DNA of 30,883 bases from Actinocrinis sp035946395 (GTDB lineage Bacteria; Actinomycetota; Actinomycetes; Streptomycetales; Catenulisporaceae): assembly GCF_035946395.1 (NCBI RefSeq), contig NZ_DASYZI010000367.1, forward strand, positions 1 to 30,883. The letters are read 5' to 3'. Positions 5,925 through 13,149 of the stretch are shown here, piece after piece. The translations under genes were made by a program, and so were the position numbers. How positions within the stretch are numbered: position 1 is the first letter of the stretch; each line of letters starts with the position of its first letter. The notes below the pieces were generated by a model. It made no database searches and had not been told where the DNA came from. It saw only the letters and a program-made list of their open reading frames with translations.

Positions 5925-7253
5925 GTGCTCACTGCCTTTGCCCGGGCATTCCGGACGCCGGACCTGCGCAAGAAGCTGGTATTCACACTCGCGATCATGT
6001 TCCTGTTCCGGCTGGGATCGCACATTCCGACCCCGGGCGTGAACGCGGGAGCGATCCGGGCCTGTGTCTCCGGCGCCGGCGCCACCACTGGTCTCGGGCT
6101 GATCAACCTGTTCTCCGGCGGCGCGCTGCTCCAGCTGTCGGTCTTCGCGCTCGGCATCATGCCGTACATCACCGCGTCGATCATCTTGCAACTGCTGACC
6201 GTGGTGATCCCCCGGCTCGACACCCTCAAGAAGGAGGGGCAGGCCGGGCAGGTAAAGATCACCCAGTACACCCGTTATCTGACCGTGGGCCTGGCGATCC
6301 TCCAGTCCACCGGCCTGATCGCCACCGCCAAGTACTCGCCGACCTACCTGATCTCCGGCTGTTCCAGCCAGATCGTCTACCCCTCGGTGGACACCAAGGC
6401 CATGATCATCATGGTCGCGGTGATGGTGGCGGGCACCTCGATCATCATGTGGCTCGGCGAGCTGATCACCGACCGGGGCATCGGCAACGGCATGTCGCTG
6501 CTGATCTTCACCTCGATCGCCTCGGGCTTCCCGTCCTCGCTGTGGGCCATCAAGGAGACCTCCAAGCTCGGCGGCGGCTGGGTGGTCTTCCTCGGCATCA
6601 TCGCCATGGGCCTGGTCATGGTCGGCTTCGTGGTCTTCATCGAGCAGGGCCAGCGGCGCATCCCGGTGCAGTACGCCAAGAAGCAGGTCGGGCGGCGGAT
6701 GTACGGCGGCTCCTCGACCTACATCCCGATCAAGGTGAACCAGTCCGGCGTCATCCCGGTCATCTTCGCCTCGTCGCTGCTCCAGCTGCCGGTGCTGGTC
6801 GCGCAGTTCGCCGACCCCAACGGCAGCCACCACTGGTCGATCTGGGTCCGCAACGAGCTCGGCCTGACCAACAGCGGGTACTCGATGTACTACTCGCTCG
6901 CCTACTTCGTGCTGATTCTGTTCTTCGCCTTCTTCTACGTCGCGATCACGTTTAACCCCGACGAAGTATCGGACAATATGAAGAAGTACGGCGGCTTCAT
7001 CCCGGGCATCCGCGCGGGCAAGCCGACCTCCGAGTACCTGAACTACATCCTGACCCGGATCACCTGGCCCGGATCGCTCTACCTGGCCCTGATCGCGATC
7101 ATCCCGATGATCGCGCTCGCGGAGTTCCACACGGGCAGCAAGTTCCCCTTCGGAGGTACCTCGATCCTGATCATCGTGGGCGTCGGCCTGGAGACGGTCA
7201 AGCAGATCGAGAGCCAGTTGCAGCAGCACAACTACGAAGGGTTCCTCCGCTAA
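5925..7253 (+). CDS. secY: Protein translocase subunit SecY
   Basis: A 442-residue polytopic membrane protein forming the central channel of the SecYEG translocon. About ten membrane segments are readable, for example LVFTLAIMFLFRLGSHI, MIIMVAVMVAGTSIIMW and YLALIAIIPMIALAEF. Conserved loops include GITDRGIGNGMSLLIF-like LITDRGIGNGMS and the cytosolic QRRIPVQYAKKQVGRRMYGG that binds ribosomes and SecA. The GTG start at 5925 follows AGGAGG, and the protein then opens LTAFARAFRTPDLRKK as in relatives. adk starts directly after the stop. Confidence 0.96.
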   Translation: MLTAFARAFRTPDLRKKLVFTLAIMFLFRLGSHIPTPGVNAGAIRACVSGAGATTGLGLINLFSGGALLQLSVFALGIMPYITASIILQLLTVVIPRLDTLKKEGQAGQVKITQYTRYLTVGLAILQSTGLIATAKYSPTYLISGCSSQIVYPSVDTKAMIIMVAVMVAGTSIIMWLGELITDRGIGNGMSLLIFTSIASGFPSSLWAIKETSKLGGGWVVFLGIIAMGLVMVGFVVFIEQGQRRIPVQYAKKQVGRRMYGGSSTYIPIKVNQSGVIPVIFASSLLQLPVLVAQFADPNGSHHWSIWVRNELGLTNSGYSMYYSLAYFVLILFFAFFYVAITFNPDEVSDNMKKYGGFIPGIRAGKPTSEYLNYILTRITWPGSLYLALIAIIPMIALAEFHTGSKFPFGGTSILIIVGVGLETVKQIESQLQQHNYEGFLR

Positions 7254-7904
7254 ATGCGCATCGTGCTTGTCGGCCCGCCCGGCGCGGGCAAGGGGACCCA
7301 AGCCAAGATCATCGCCGGACGGCTGTCGATCCCGGCGATCTCCACCGGAGACATCTTCCGCGCCAACGTGGGAGCGGGCACGCCGCTCGGCCTCCAGGCC
7401 AAGGGGTTCATGGACGCCGGCCAGCTGGTGCCGGACGAGGTCACCATCGGCATGGTGCGCGACCGGCTGGCCGAGCCGGACGTGACGAACGGCTTCCTGC
7501 TCGACGGCTTCCCGCGCAACGTGGCGCAGGCCGAGGAGCTTGAGGCGATCCTGGTGGGCCTCGGCACCAAGCTCGACGTCGTGCTCGAACTCGCCGTGCC
7601 CGCCGAAGAGGTGGTGCACCGCATCGCCGGCCGGCGCCTGTGCCGCAACGACAGCACGCACATCTTCCACGTGGACTTCAACCCGCCGAGCGTGCCAGGG
7701 GTCTGCGACGTGTGCGGCGGCGAGCTCTACCAGCGGGACGACGACAAGGAGGAGACGGTCCGCGAGCGGCTGGCCGTCTACGAACGGGAGACCTCTCCCA
7801 TCGTCGGCTTCTACGACGAGCGCGGCCTGCTGGCCACCGTGCAGGCGACCGGCACCCTGGACGAGGTCACCGAGCGCGCGCTCAGCGCCCTGGACGACCG
7901 CTGA
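7254..7904 (+). CDS. adk: Adenylate kinase
   Basis: A 216-residue long-form adenylate kinase, converting ATP and AMP to two ADP. Visible are the P-loop GPPGAGKGT at residues 7-15, the AMP-binding STGDIFR near residue 30, DGFPRN near residue 84 and a LID domain with C130, D133, C151 and C154, a plausible zinc site of the Cys-Asp-Cys-Cys kind. The ATG directly follows the secY TAA, the classical secY-adk pairing. A strong terminator lies 18 bases downstream. Confidence 0.97.
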   Translation: MRIVLVGPPGAGKGTQAKIIAGRLSIPAISTGDIFRANVGAGTPLGLQAKGFMDAGQLVPDEVTIGMVRDRLAEPDVTNGFLLDGFPRNVAQAEELEAILVGLGTKLDVVLELAVPAEEVVHRIAGRRLCRNDSTHIFHVDFNPPSVPGVCDVCGGELYQRDDDKEETVRERLAVYERETSPIVGFYDERGLLATVQATGTLDEVTERALSALDDR

Positions 7905-7922
7905 ATCATCGCCGAACCACGC

Positions 7923-7960
7923 ACATCGCGCCCTGCCCGGACCCGGACAGGGCGCGATGT
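7923..7960 (+). terminator. Terminator downstream of adk
   Basis: ACATCGCGCCCTG at 7923-7935 and its exact complement at 7948-7960 form a 13-bp stem with a 12-base loop, starting 18 bases after the adk stop. TCGTTCT follows. This separates adk from map, whose own promoter appears immediately afterwards. Confidence 0.7.
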
Positions 7961-7962
7961 CG

Positions 7963-7998
7963 TTCTGAACACCGCCGCCGTGCTGGACAATGGTCCTC
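7963..7998 (+). promoter_or_regulatory. Putative leaderless promoter of map
   Basis: TTCTGA at 7963-7968 and GACAAT at 7986-7991 are 17 bases apart. Transcription starting seven bases after the -10 would begin at the ATG of 7999. No Shine-Dalgarno sequence is seen. The alternative ATG at 7990 lies inside the -10 element itself. Both hexamers are imperfect, so this is a moderate call. Confidence 0.4.
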
Positions 7999-8814
7999 AT
8001 GGTGGAACTGAAGAACGAGGAGCAGTTCGCGCTGATGCGCGAGGCCGGCCTGATCGTCGCCCGCACCCTGGAACTGCTGCGCGGCGAGGTCAAGGACGGG
8101 GTCACCACCGCCCGCCTCGACGCGCTGGCCGAGGAGTCGATCCGGTCGCAGGGCGCGATCCCCTCGTTCAAGGGCTACGGCGGCGGCCACGGTGCCCCCG
8201 CCTTCCCCGGCGTCATCTGCGCCTCGGTCAACCACGAGATCGTGCACGGCATCCCCGGCGACCAGACGGTGCGGGACGGCGACGTCATCTCCATCGACTG
8301 CGGCGCCATCTACGAGGGCTGGCACGGCGACTCGGCGATCACCGTGCCCTGCGGCGAGGTCGACCCGGCGCTGACCGAGCTGATGCGGGTCACCGAGGAG
8401 TCGATGTGGCAGGGCGTCGCCGCGATCCGTCCCGGCGACCGGCTCAACAACATCGGCCGGGCCATCCAGACGTACGTGCGCGGACAGGGCCTCTACGGCA
8501 TCGTCGAGGGCTACGGCGGCCACGGCATCGGCTCGCAGATGCACATGGACCCGATGGTCTTCAACCACCGCACCATCGACCGCGGCCCCAAGATGCAGGT
8601 GGGCATGGCGCTGGCGGTCGAGCCGATGCTCACCCTCGGCCACAAGCAGACCGTGGAACTGCCGGACGGCTGGACCGTGGTGACCCGGGACGGTTCGAGC
8701 GCGGCGCACTTCGAGCACACCGTCGCGCTCACCGAGCAGGGCCTGTGGGTCACCACCGCGTTCGACGGCGGCCGCGAGCGGCTGACCGCGCTCGGCGTGC
8801 GGGTACATCCGTAG
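7999..8814 (+). CDS. map: Methionine aminopeptidase, type I
   Basis: A 271-residue M24 metallopeptidase that removes the initiator methionine from new proteins. The five metal ligands are readable: D100 (ISIDCG), D111 (HGDSA), H175 (GGHGIG), E208 (AVEPM) and E239 (FEHTV). Start chosen at 7999 (MVELKNEEQ) because an ATG three codons earlier overlaps a -10-like element. The gene sits between the adk terminator and a DUF1707 gene, the usual adk-map-infA neighbourhood. Confidence 0.95.
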   Translation: MVELKNEEQFALMREAGLIVARTLELLRGEVKDGVTTARLDALAEESIRSQGAIPSFKGYGGGHGAPAFPGVICASVNHEIVHGIPGDQTVRDGDVISIDCGAIYEGWHGDSAITVPCGEVDPALTELMRVTEESMWQGVAAIRPGDRLNNIGRAIQTYVRGQGLYGIVEGYGGHGIGSQMHMDPMVFNHRTIDRGPKMQVGMALAVEPMLTLGHKQTVELPDGWTVVTRDGSSAAHFEHTVALTEQGLWVTTAFDGGRERLTALGVRVHP

Positions 8815-8911
8815 CCCGGACCCGCACGACCGGCCTCCCGGACTCCTGCTGCGCAGGTCGCGGCCTGACGAGTGGTGTCTGAGGCGTGTCGCGCAGTCGC
8901 GGACCGCGCGC

Positions 8912-8923
8912 TACACTCGCGAT
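8912..8923 (+). promoter_or_regulatory. Putative leaderless -10 element of the DUF1707 gene
   Basis: TACACT at 8912-8917 fits the actinobacterial TAnnnT consensus and stands six bases before the ATG at 8924. There is no Shine-Dalgarno sequence in front of this ATG. A convincing -35 was not found. Confidence 0.4.
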
Positions 8924-9565
8924 ATGTCGCAAGCTTGGGGGCCGGACCCGAATGTCCGGGCGTCGGATGCCGACCGCGAGCGCATCGTGGAGCAGCTCAG
9001 GCAGCACACGGGCGATGGTCGGCTCAGCATGGACGAGTTCGAACAGCGGATGTCCGCGGCGTACGCCGCGAAGACCTACGGGGAACTGGCGCAGCTGACC
9101 AAGGATCTGCCGGTGGATCTCGGCGCGCGATCGGCCAAGGCGTCCGGAACATCCGGAGCGTCCGCACCAGGGCAGCAGCCGTGGCAGCAACACGACCGCC
9201 CGCGCACGCCGCCCGGGCCGTTCGGCCGGCCGGGGCCCGGCGGGACGAACCCTTCCGACGTCGTGGGCGCCCTGATCGGCGCCGCGATGGACTGGAAGAT
9301 GCAGAAGCAGAACATCCGCGACGCGATGCGGGCCCAGCGTCACCAGGTCCGGCTGGCCAGGCGGGCGGCGCAGCCGATCGCCGCCGGCTTCGCGGGCTGG
9401 GCGTTCCTGTCCGTGCTGCTGACCGGCATCTGGTTCATGGCCGGGGTCACCGGGGCGGGATTCGCCCCGTTCTGGCCCATCTGGCCGATCGGGATCCTCG
9501 GCATCCTGACCGCGGCCAGGGCCCTCAAGATCGCCGCCCTGCGCAGGGAGCTGACGCGGCGCTGA
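8924..9565 (+). CDS. DUF1707 domain membrane protein
   Basis: A 213-residue protein. Residues about 10-63 (VRASDADRERIVEQLRQH ... GRLSMDEFEQRM ... YGELAQLTKDLP) match DUF1707, a small SHOCT-like helical domain common in actinobacteria. A Pro/Gly/Gln-rich linker follows, then a basic helix and two membrane segments near residues 153-200 (WAFLSVLLTGIWFMAG and FWPIWPIGILGIL). The layout suggests a cytoplasmic domain tethered to the membrane by a C-terminal hairpin. Function is unknown. It lies alone between map and infA, probably with its own leaderless promoter. Confidence 0.85.
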   Translation: MSQAWGPDPNVRASDADRERIVEQLRQHTGDGRLSMDEFEQRMSAAYAAKTYGELAQLTKDLPVDLGARSAKASGTSGASAPGQQPWQQHDRPRTPPGPFGRPGPGGTNPSDVVGALIGAAMDWKMQKQNIRDAMRAQRHQVRLARRAAQPIAAGFAGWAFLSVLLTGIWFMAGVTGAGFAPFWPIWPIGILGILTAARALKIAALRRELTRR

Positions 9566-9597
9566 CGCGGCGCCGACCGGCCCGCCGTCTGGGCCGA

Positions 9598-9628
9598 TTG
9601 GTGTTTTGCGCTGCCCGCGACGTAAACT
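9598..9628 (+). promoter_or_regulatory. Putative infA promoter
   Basis: TTGGTG at 9598-9603 and TAAACT at 9623-9628 look like -35 and -10 elements, though the 19-base spacing is long. They stand 55 bases before the infA ATG. It would drive infA-rpmJ and perhaps the alpha operon beyond. Confidence 0.4.
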
Positions 9629-9682
9629 GGCTCGTCGGTCCTGCGACCGCCGTATGCAGTCGTCTACTGAAGAAGCGAGGAC

Positions 9683-9904
9683 ATGCCCAAGAAAGAAGGG
9701 GCCATCGAGATCGAGGGCACCGTCGTCGAGTCTCTGCCCAACGCGATGTTCCGGGTGGAGCTACAGAACGGGCACAAGGTTCTCGCGCACATCAGCGGGA
9801 AGATGCGGATGCACTACATCCGGATCCTCCCGGACGACCGGGTCGTCGTCGAGCTCAGCCCGTACGACCTGACCCGCGGCCGGATCGTGTACCGGTACAA
9901 GTAA
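9683..9904 (+). CDS. infA: Translation initiation factor IF-1
   Basis: A 73-residue S1/OB-fold protein that blocks the A site during initiation. The sequence is nearly invariant across actinobacteria: KEGAIEIEGTVVESLPNAMF, ISGKMRMHYIRILPDDRVVV and SPYDLTRGRIVYRYK. The ATG follows GCGAGGAC at 9672-9679. rpmJ lies 58 bases downstream, the common infA-rpmJ-rpsM order. Confidence 0.97.
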   Translation: MPKKEGAIEIEGTVVESLPNAMFRVELQNGHKVLAHISGKMRMHYIRILPDDRVVVELSPYDLTRGRIVYRYK

Positions 9905-9962
9905 CTCCATATTCATATACGCATATCGTCCGCGAACTCGATCGCTCGAAGGGACCTCCGTC

Positions 9963-10076
9963 ATGAAGGTCAAGCCGAGCGTCAAGCCGATGTGCGACAA
10001 GTGCAAGGTGATCCGCCGGCACGGCCGGGTCATGGTGATCTGCGAGAACCTGCGGCACAAGCAGCGTCAGGGCTGA
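9963..10076 (+). CDS. rpmJ: 50S ribosomal protein L36, zinc type
   Basis: A 37-residue protein reading MKVKPSVKPMCDKCKVIRRH then VICENLRHKQRQG. C11, C14, C27 and H32 form the zinc ribbon of the C+ paralogue. It stabilises 23S rRNA near the L7/L12 stalk base. The start follows AAGGGAC at 9949-9955. The length matches the family exactly, and the position between infA and rpsM is classical. Confidence 0.95.
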   Translation: MKVKPSVKPMCDKCKVIRRHGRVMVICENLRHKQRQG

Positions 10077-10360
10077 AGCAGCCTTGGCGGCGCTGTGCGT
10101 GCAGCCGGTTTCCCGTCCGGTCCACGCGCTTGCTCGTCGTCTGCGATTGACGTCCAGCACCCGTAAGAGCGCGGCATCCCGCCCCCGGCGACCGGAGTCC
10201 TACCCAGTGCAGGGCCTCGCGAACCGGACGACACCCCCGGCACGGAGGCCGGGGACCTTTCTGTGCGGTGCTGGCCGATCTTGACAAAGAACCGGCAGCA
10301 CAGGACAGGAACGGTGCCGCGCCAGACCTCCGCAGCAGAAGGAATAAGGAGCCTGCCGAG
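10077..10360 (+). promoter_or_regulatory. Structured leader of the alpha operon (upstream of rpsM)
   Basis: This 284-base spacer has no credible ORF. CGTCCGGT at 10114-10121 pairs with ACCGGACG at 10223-10230, enclosing CGCGCT 10125-10130 with AGCGCG 10168-10173. A GC-rich hairpin, CCCCGGC 10235-10241 with GCCGGGG 10248-10254, follows directly. A consensus -35 TTGACA lies at 10281-10286, but the -10 region (GACAGG at 10304-10309) is poor. AAGGA at 10339-10343 and again at 10346-10350 region is the likely ribosome binding area. In E. coli, S4 binds the leader at the same position; that comparison is inference. Confidence 0.45.
10235..10254 (+). terminator. Attenuator-like hairpin before rpsM
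   Basis: A 7-bp all-GC stem with a 6-base loop, followed by ACCTTTCTGTG. It could terminate transcripts from infA-rpmJ or act as an attenuator of the alpha operon. Confidence 0.4.
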
Positions 10361-10741
10361 ATGGCACGCCTCGTAGGCGTCGACCTCCCCCGTGAGAAGC
10401 GGCTGGAGATCGCCCTGACCTACATTTACGGCATCGGCCGCACCAGGGCGCAGCAGACCTGCGCCGAGGTCGGTGTCTCCCCGGACGTCCGGGTGAAGGA
10501 CCTGACCGAAGACGACCTGGTCAAGCTGCGCGACTGGATCGACGGCAACTACAAGGTGGAGGGCGACCTGCGCCGCGAGGTGGCCGCCGACATCCGCCGC
10601 AAGATGGAGATCGGCTGCTACCAGGGCCTGCGCCACCGTCGCGGCCTGCCGGTGCGCGGCCAGCGCACGCACACCAACGCGCGTACCCGCAAGGGCCCGC
10701 GCCGCGCCATCGCCGGCAAGAAGAAGCCAGGAAAGAAGTAG
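10361..10741 (+). CDS. rpsM: 30S ribosomal protein S13
   Basis: A 126-residue S13 with MARLVGVDLPREKRLEIALTY at the start, the helix-hairpin-helix region IYGIGRTRAQQ, the conserved CYQGLRHRRGLPVRGQRTHTNARTRKGPR and a basic KKKPGKK tail that reaches the P-site tRNA. S13 forms bridges to L5 and 23S rRNA. The ATG at 10361 opens the alpha operon. The TAG is immediately followed, even overlapped by one base, by a hairpin. Confidence 0.97.
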   Translation: MARLVGVDLPREKRLEIALTYIYGIGRTRAQQTCAEVGVSPDVRVKDLTEDDLVKLRDWIDGNYKVEGDLRREVAADIRRKMEIGCYQGLRHRRGLPVRGQRTHTNARTRKGPRRAIAGKKKPGKK

Positions 10742-10784
10742 TCCCCGCCGGTCGCCACTGTGCTGGATCGACCAGCGCGGGGAC
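10741..10784 (+). promoter_or_regulatory. Intercistronic hairpin between rpsM and rpsK
   Basis: GTCCCCGC 10741-10748 pairs with GCGGGGAC 10777-10784, and inside it GGTCG 10750-10754 pairs with CGACC 10769-10773. The stem begins at the last base of the rpsM stop codon. It may stabilise mRNA 3' ends or set the level of rpsK and the genes beyond. AGTACTGCGA upstream of rpsK has no clear Shine-Dalgarno sequence apart from TTGGAG at 10797-10802. Confidence 0.45.
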
Positions 10785-10813
10785 CGATCACCTCACTTGG
10801 AGTACTGCGAGAT

Positions 10814-11227
10814 ATGCCTCCCAAGAGCCGTCAGGCCGCGGGCGCCGCGAAGGCCAAGGTGCGCCGCAAGGAGAAGAAGAACGTCGCCCACGGGCACGCG
10901 CACATCAAGAGCACGTTCAACAACACGATCGTCTCGATCACCGACCCGCAGGGCAACCTGATCTCCTGGGCCAGCTCCGGCCAGGTCGGCTTCAAGGGCT
11001 CGCGCAAGTCGACGCCCTTCGCCGCGCAGATGACCGCCGAGGCCGCCGCCCGCCGCGCCATGGAGCACGGCATGCGCAAGGTCGACGTGTTCGTCAAGGG
11101 TCCGGGCTCCGGCCGCGAGACCGCGATCCGCTCGCTCCAGCAGACCGGCCTGGAGGTCGGGTCCATCAACGATGTGACCCCGTCCCCGCACAACGGCTGC
11201 CGTCCGCCGAAGCGCCGCCGCGTCTGA
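10814..11227 (+). CDS. rpsK: 30S ribosomal protein S11
   Basis: A 137-residue S11. After a basic N-terminus come GHAHIKSTFNNTIVSITDPQ, WASSGQVGFKGSRKSTPFAAQ and the C-terminal DVTPSPHNGCRPPKRRRV, all highly conserved. S11 lies on the small-subunit platform next to the mRNA exit. The start is set by family length and the weak GGAG at 10799-10802. rpsD follows after 22 bases. Confidence 0.97.
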   Translation: MPPKSRQAAGAAKAKVRRKEKKNVAHGHAHIKSTFNNTIVSITDPQGNLISWASSGQVGFKGSRKSTPFAAQMTAEAAARRAMEHGMRKVDVFVKGPGSGRETAIRSLQQTGLEVGSINDVTPSPHNGCRPPKRRRV

Positions 11228-11249
11228 GACCCAGGAGACTGAAGAGATA

Positions 11250-11876
11250 ATGGCCCGTTACATCGGACCCGACTGCAAGCGGTGCCGCCGAGAGAAGACC
11301 AAGCTCTTCCTCAAGGGTGCCAAGTGCGAGTCGGCCAAGTGCCCCATCGAGATCCGTCCCTACCCGCCCGGCGAGCACGGCCGCGGCCGGACCAAGGACA
11401 GCGAGTACCTGCTCCAGATGCGCGAGAAGCAGAAGTGCGCGCGCATCTACGGCGTGCTGGAGAAGCAGTTCCGCGGCTACTACGAGGAGGCGAACCGCAA
11501 GCAGGGCAAGACCGGCGAGAACCTGCTGCGCATCCTCGAGTCGCGGCTGGACAACGTGGTCTACCGGGCCGGCTTCGCCAAGTCCCGCGACCACGCCCGC
11601 CAGCTGGTGCGGCACGGCCACATCCTGCTCAACGGCCACAAGGCGGACATCCCGTCGATGCGGGTCAAGGAGAGCGACATCGTCGAGGTCCGCAAGGACT
11701 CCCTGGAGCTGGCCCCGTTCGTGGTGGCCCGTGCCGAGGCCGGCGACCGCACCGTGCCGGCGTGGCTTGAGGTCATCCCGTCCCGGATGCGGATCCTGGT
11801 CCACTCGCTGCCCGCGCGCCAGGTGATCGACACCCAGGTGCAGGAGCAGCTGATCGTCGAGCTCTACTCCAAGTAG
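11250..11876 (+). CDS. rpsD: 30S ribosomal protein S4, zinc-binding form
   Basis: A 208-residue S4. It initiates 30S assembly and in several bacteria represses its own operon. Four N-terminal cysteines, C9, C12, C26 and C31 (C-x2-C-x13-C-x4-C), indicate the zinc-binding C+ form. RPYPPGEHGRGR and the S4 RNA-binding domain (LESRLDNVVYRAGFA ... ARQLVRHGHILLNG) follow. The mycobacterial S4 I remember lacks these cysteines. It lies inside the alpha operon, 22 bases after rpsK. Confidence 0.96.
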   Translation: MARYIGPDCKRCRREKTKLFLKGAKCESAKCPIEIRPYPPGEHGRGRTKDSEYLLQMREKQKCARIYGVLEKQFRGYYEEANRKQGKTGENLLRILESRLDNVVYRAGFAKSRDHARQLVRHGHILLNGHKADIPSMRVKESDIVEVRKDSLELAPFVVARAEAGDRTVPAWLEVIPSRMRILVHSLPARQVIDTQVQEQLIVELYSK

Positions 11877-12051
11877 CAGCAGCGCGATTGCGGAACACGG
11901 GGTGCCGTCCTGCGTCATCCTGCTTCCTCGAACTCGGCCGCAGCCGAATTCGAGGAGGGGTTATCCTGGGACGGCACTCCTTCGGCACGCCTGTGCCACG
12001 GCGTGCCTGGTGGGCGTCAAATAGTGGGCGCCCCTGATCACGGAGGTTCCA
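11877..12051 (+). promoter_or_regulatory. Structured leader between rpsD and rpoA
   Basis: A 175-base spacer with four stems. GGGGTGCCGTCC 11899-11910 pairs with GGACGGCACTCC 11969-11980 (12 bp, one G-U), enclosing CCTCGAACTCGGC 11926-11938 with GCCGAATTCGAGG 11943-11955 (13 bp, one mismatch, CGCA loop). GGCACGC 11984-11990 pairs with GCGTGCC 12001-12007, and GGGCG 12012-12016 with CGCCC 12029-12033. The rpoA ribosome binding site GGAGG follows at 12042-12046. It may hold a processing site, an S4-responsive element or a partial terminator; function is unproven. Confidence 0.5.
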
Positions 12052-13074
12052 TTGCTCATCGCTCAGCGTCCTACGCTGACCGAGGAAGTCGTCGACGAAT
12101 TCCGCTCCAGGTTCACCATCGAGCCGCTGGAGCCCGGTTTCGGATACACCCTCGGCAACTCCCTGCGCCGCACCCTGCTCTCCTCGATCCCGGGCGCGGC
12201 GGTCACCAGCATCCGCATCGACGGGGTGCTGCACGAGTTCCAGACCATCCCGGGCGTCAAGGAGGACGTCACCGACCTGATCCTGAACATCAAGGGCCTG
12301 GTCGTCTCCTCCGAGCACGACGAGCCGGTGGTCATGTACCTGCGCAAGCAGGGCCCCGGCATCGTCACCGCCGCGGACATCGCCCCGCCGGCCGGCGTCG
12401 AGGTGCACAACCCCGAACTGCTGCTGGCCACGCTCAACGGCAAGGGCAAGCTGGAGATGGAGCTGACGGTCGAGCGCGGCCGCGGCTACGTCTCGGCGGT
12501 GCAGAACAAGCAGGCCGGGCAGGAGATCGGCCGCATCCCGGTCGACTCGATCTACTCCCCGGTGCTGATCGTCAAGTACGAGGTGCAGGCCACCCGAGTC
12601 GAGCAGCGCACCGACTTCGACAAGCTGGTCGTCGACGTCGAGACCAAGCCGTGCCTGCGCCCGCGCGACGCGGTCGCCTCGGCCGGCAAGACCCTGGTCG
12701 AGCTGTTCGGCCTGGCCCGCGAGCTCAACGTCGAGGCCGAGGGCATCGACATGGGTCCGTCCCCGACCGACGCGGCGCTGGCCGCCGACCTGGCGCTGCC
12801 GATCGAGGAGCTGGAACTGACCGTCCGCTCCTACAACTGCCTCAAGCGCGAGGGCATCCACACCGTGGGCGAGCTGGTCGCGCGCTCCGAGGCGGACCTG
12901 CTGGACATCCGCAACTTCGGCGCCAAGTCCATCGACGAGGTCAAGGCCAAGCTGCACACCATGGGCCTGGCCCTGAAGGACTCCCCGCCCGGATTCGACC
13001 CGTCGCTGGCGCTGGCCGAGGCCTACGGCGGCGACGACGACGACCTCGGCTACGCCGAGACCGAGCAGTACTGA
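12052..13074 (+). CDS. rpoA: DNA-directed RNA polymerase subunit alpha
   Basis: A 340-residue alpha subunit. The N-terminal domain dimerises and nucleates the polymerase core (FGYTLGNSLRRTLLSSIPGAAVTSI near residues 28-52); a linker leads to the C-terminal domain that binds UP elements and activators (ELTVRSYNCLKREGI ... IRNFGAKSIDEVKAKL). The start is TTG at 12052, set by GGAGG at 12042-12046 and the standard opening LIAQRPTLTEEVVDEF. The stop codon lies inside the first unit of a 15-bp tandem repeat. Confidence 0.97.
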   Translation: MLIAQRPTLTEEVVDEFRSRFTIEPLEPGFGYTLGNSLRRTLLSSIPGAAVTSIRIDGVLHEFQTIPGVKEDVTDLILNIKGLVVSSEHDEPVVMYLRKQGPGIVTAADIAPPAGVEVHNPELLLATLNGKGKLEMELTVERGRGYVSAVQNKQAGQEIGRIPVDSIYSPVLIVKYEVQATRVEQRTDFDKLVVDVETKPCLRPRDAVASAGKTLVELFGLARELNVEAEGIDMGPSPTDAALAADLALPIEELELTVRSYNCLKREGIHTVGELVARSEADLLDIRNFGAKSIDEVKAKLHTMGLALKDSPPGFDPSLALAEAYGGDDDDLGYAETEQY

Positions 13075-13127
13075 TTTACACGGTACTGATTTACGCGGTA
13101 CCGGATTACACGGTGCTGGTCGACTGA
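13068..13127 (+). repeat. 15-bp tandem repeat spanning the rpoA stop
   Basis: Three clear units, GTACTGATTTACACG (13068-13082), GTACTGATTTACGCG (13083-13097) and GTACCGGATTACACG (13098-13112), plus a decayed fourth at 13113-13127. The first contains the final Tyr codon and TGA of rpoA; the second repeats them in frame. It is AT-richer than its surroundings. Confidence 0.75.
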
Positions 13128-13149
13128 CCCATCTGCACGATCAACGCGT

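Noticed and set aside
5874..8171. A minus-strand open frame of 765 codons antisense to secY, adk and map
   Set aside because: It mirrors the third-position G/C bias of strong plus-strand genes, has low-complexity His/Asp/Arg/Val composition and no recognisable domain.
10281..10309. A strong promoter at TTGACA upstream of rpsM
   Set aside because: The -35 is consensus but the hexamer 17 bases on is GACAGG, lacking the final T; not called as a promoter without TSS data.
12003..13127. A plus-strand frame of 374 codons overlapping rpoA
   Set aside because: Shadow of rpoA in another frame; its end merely reads through the tandem repeat.
13068..13127. CRISPR-like repeats
   Set aside because: Units are directly adjacent with no spacers, only three copies and no cas genes.
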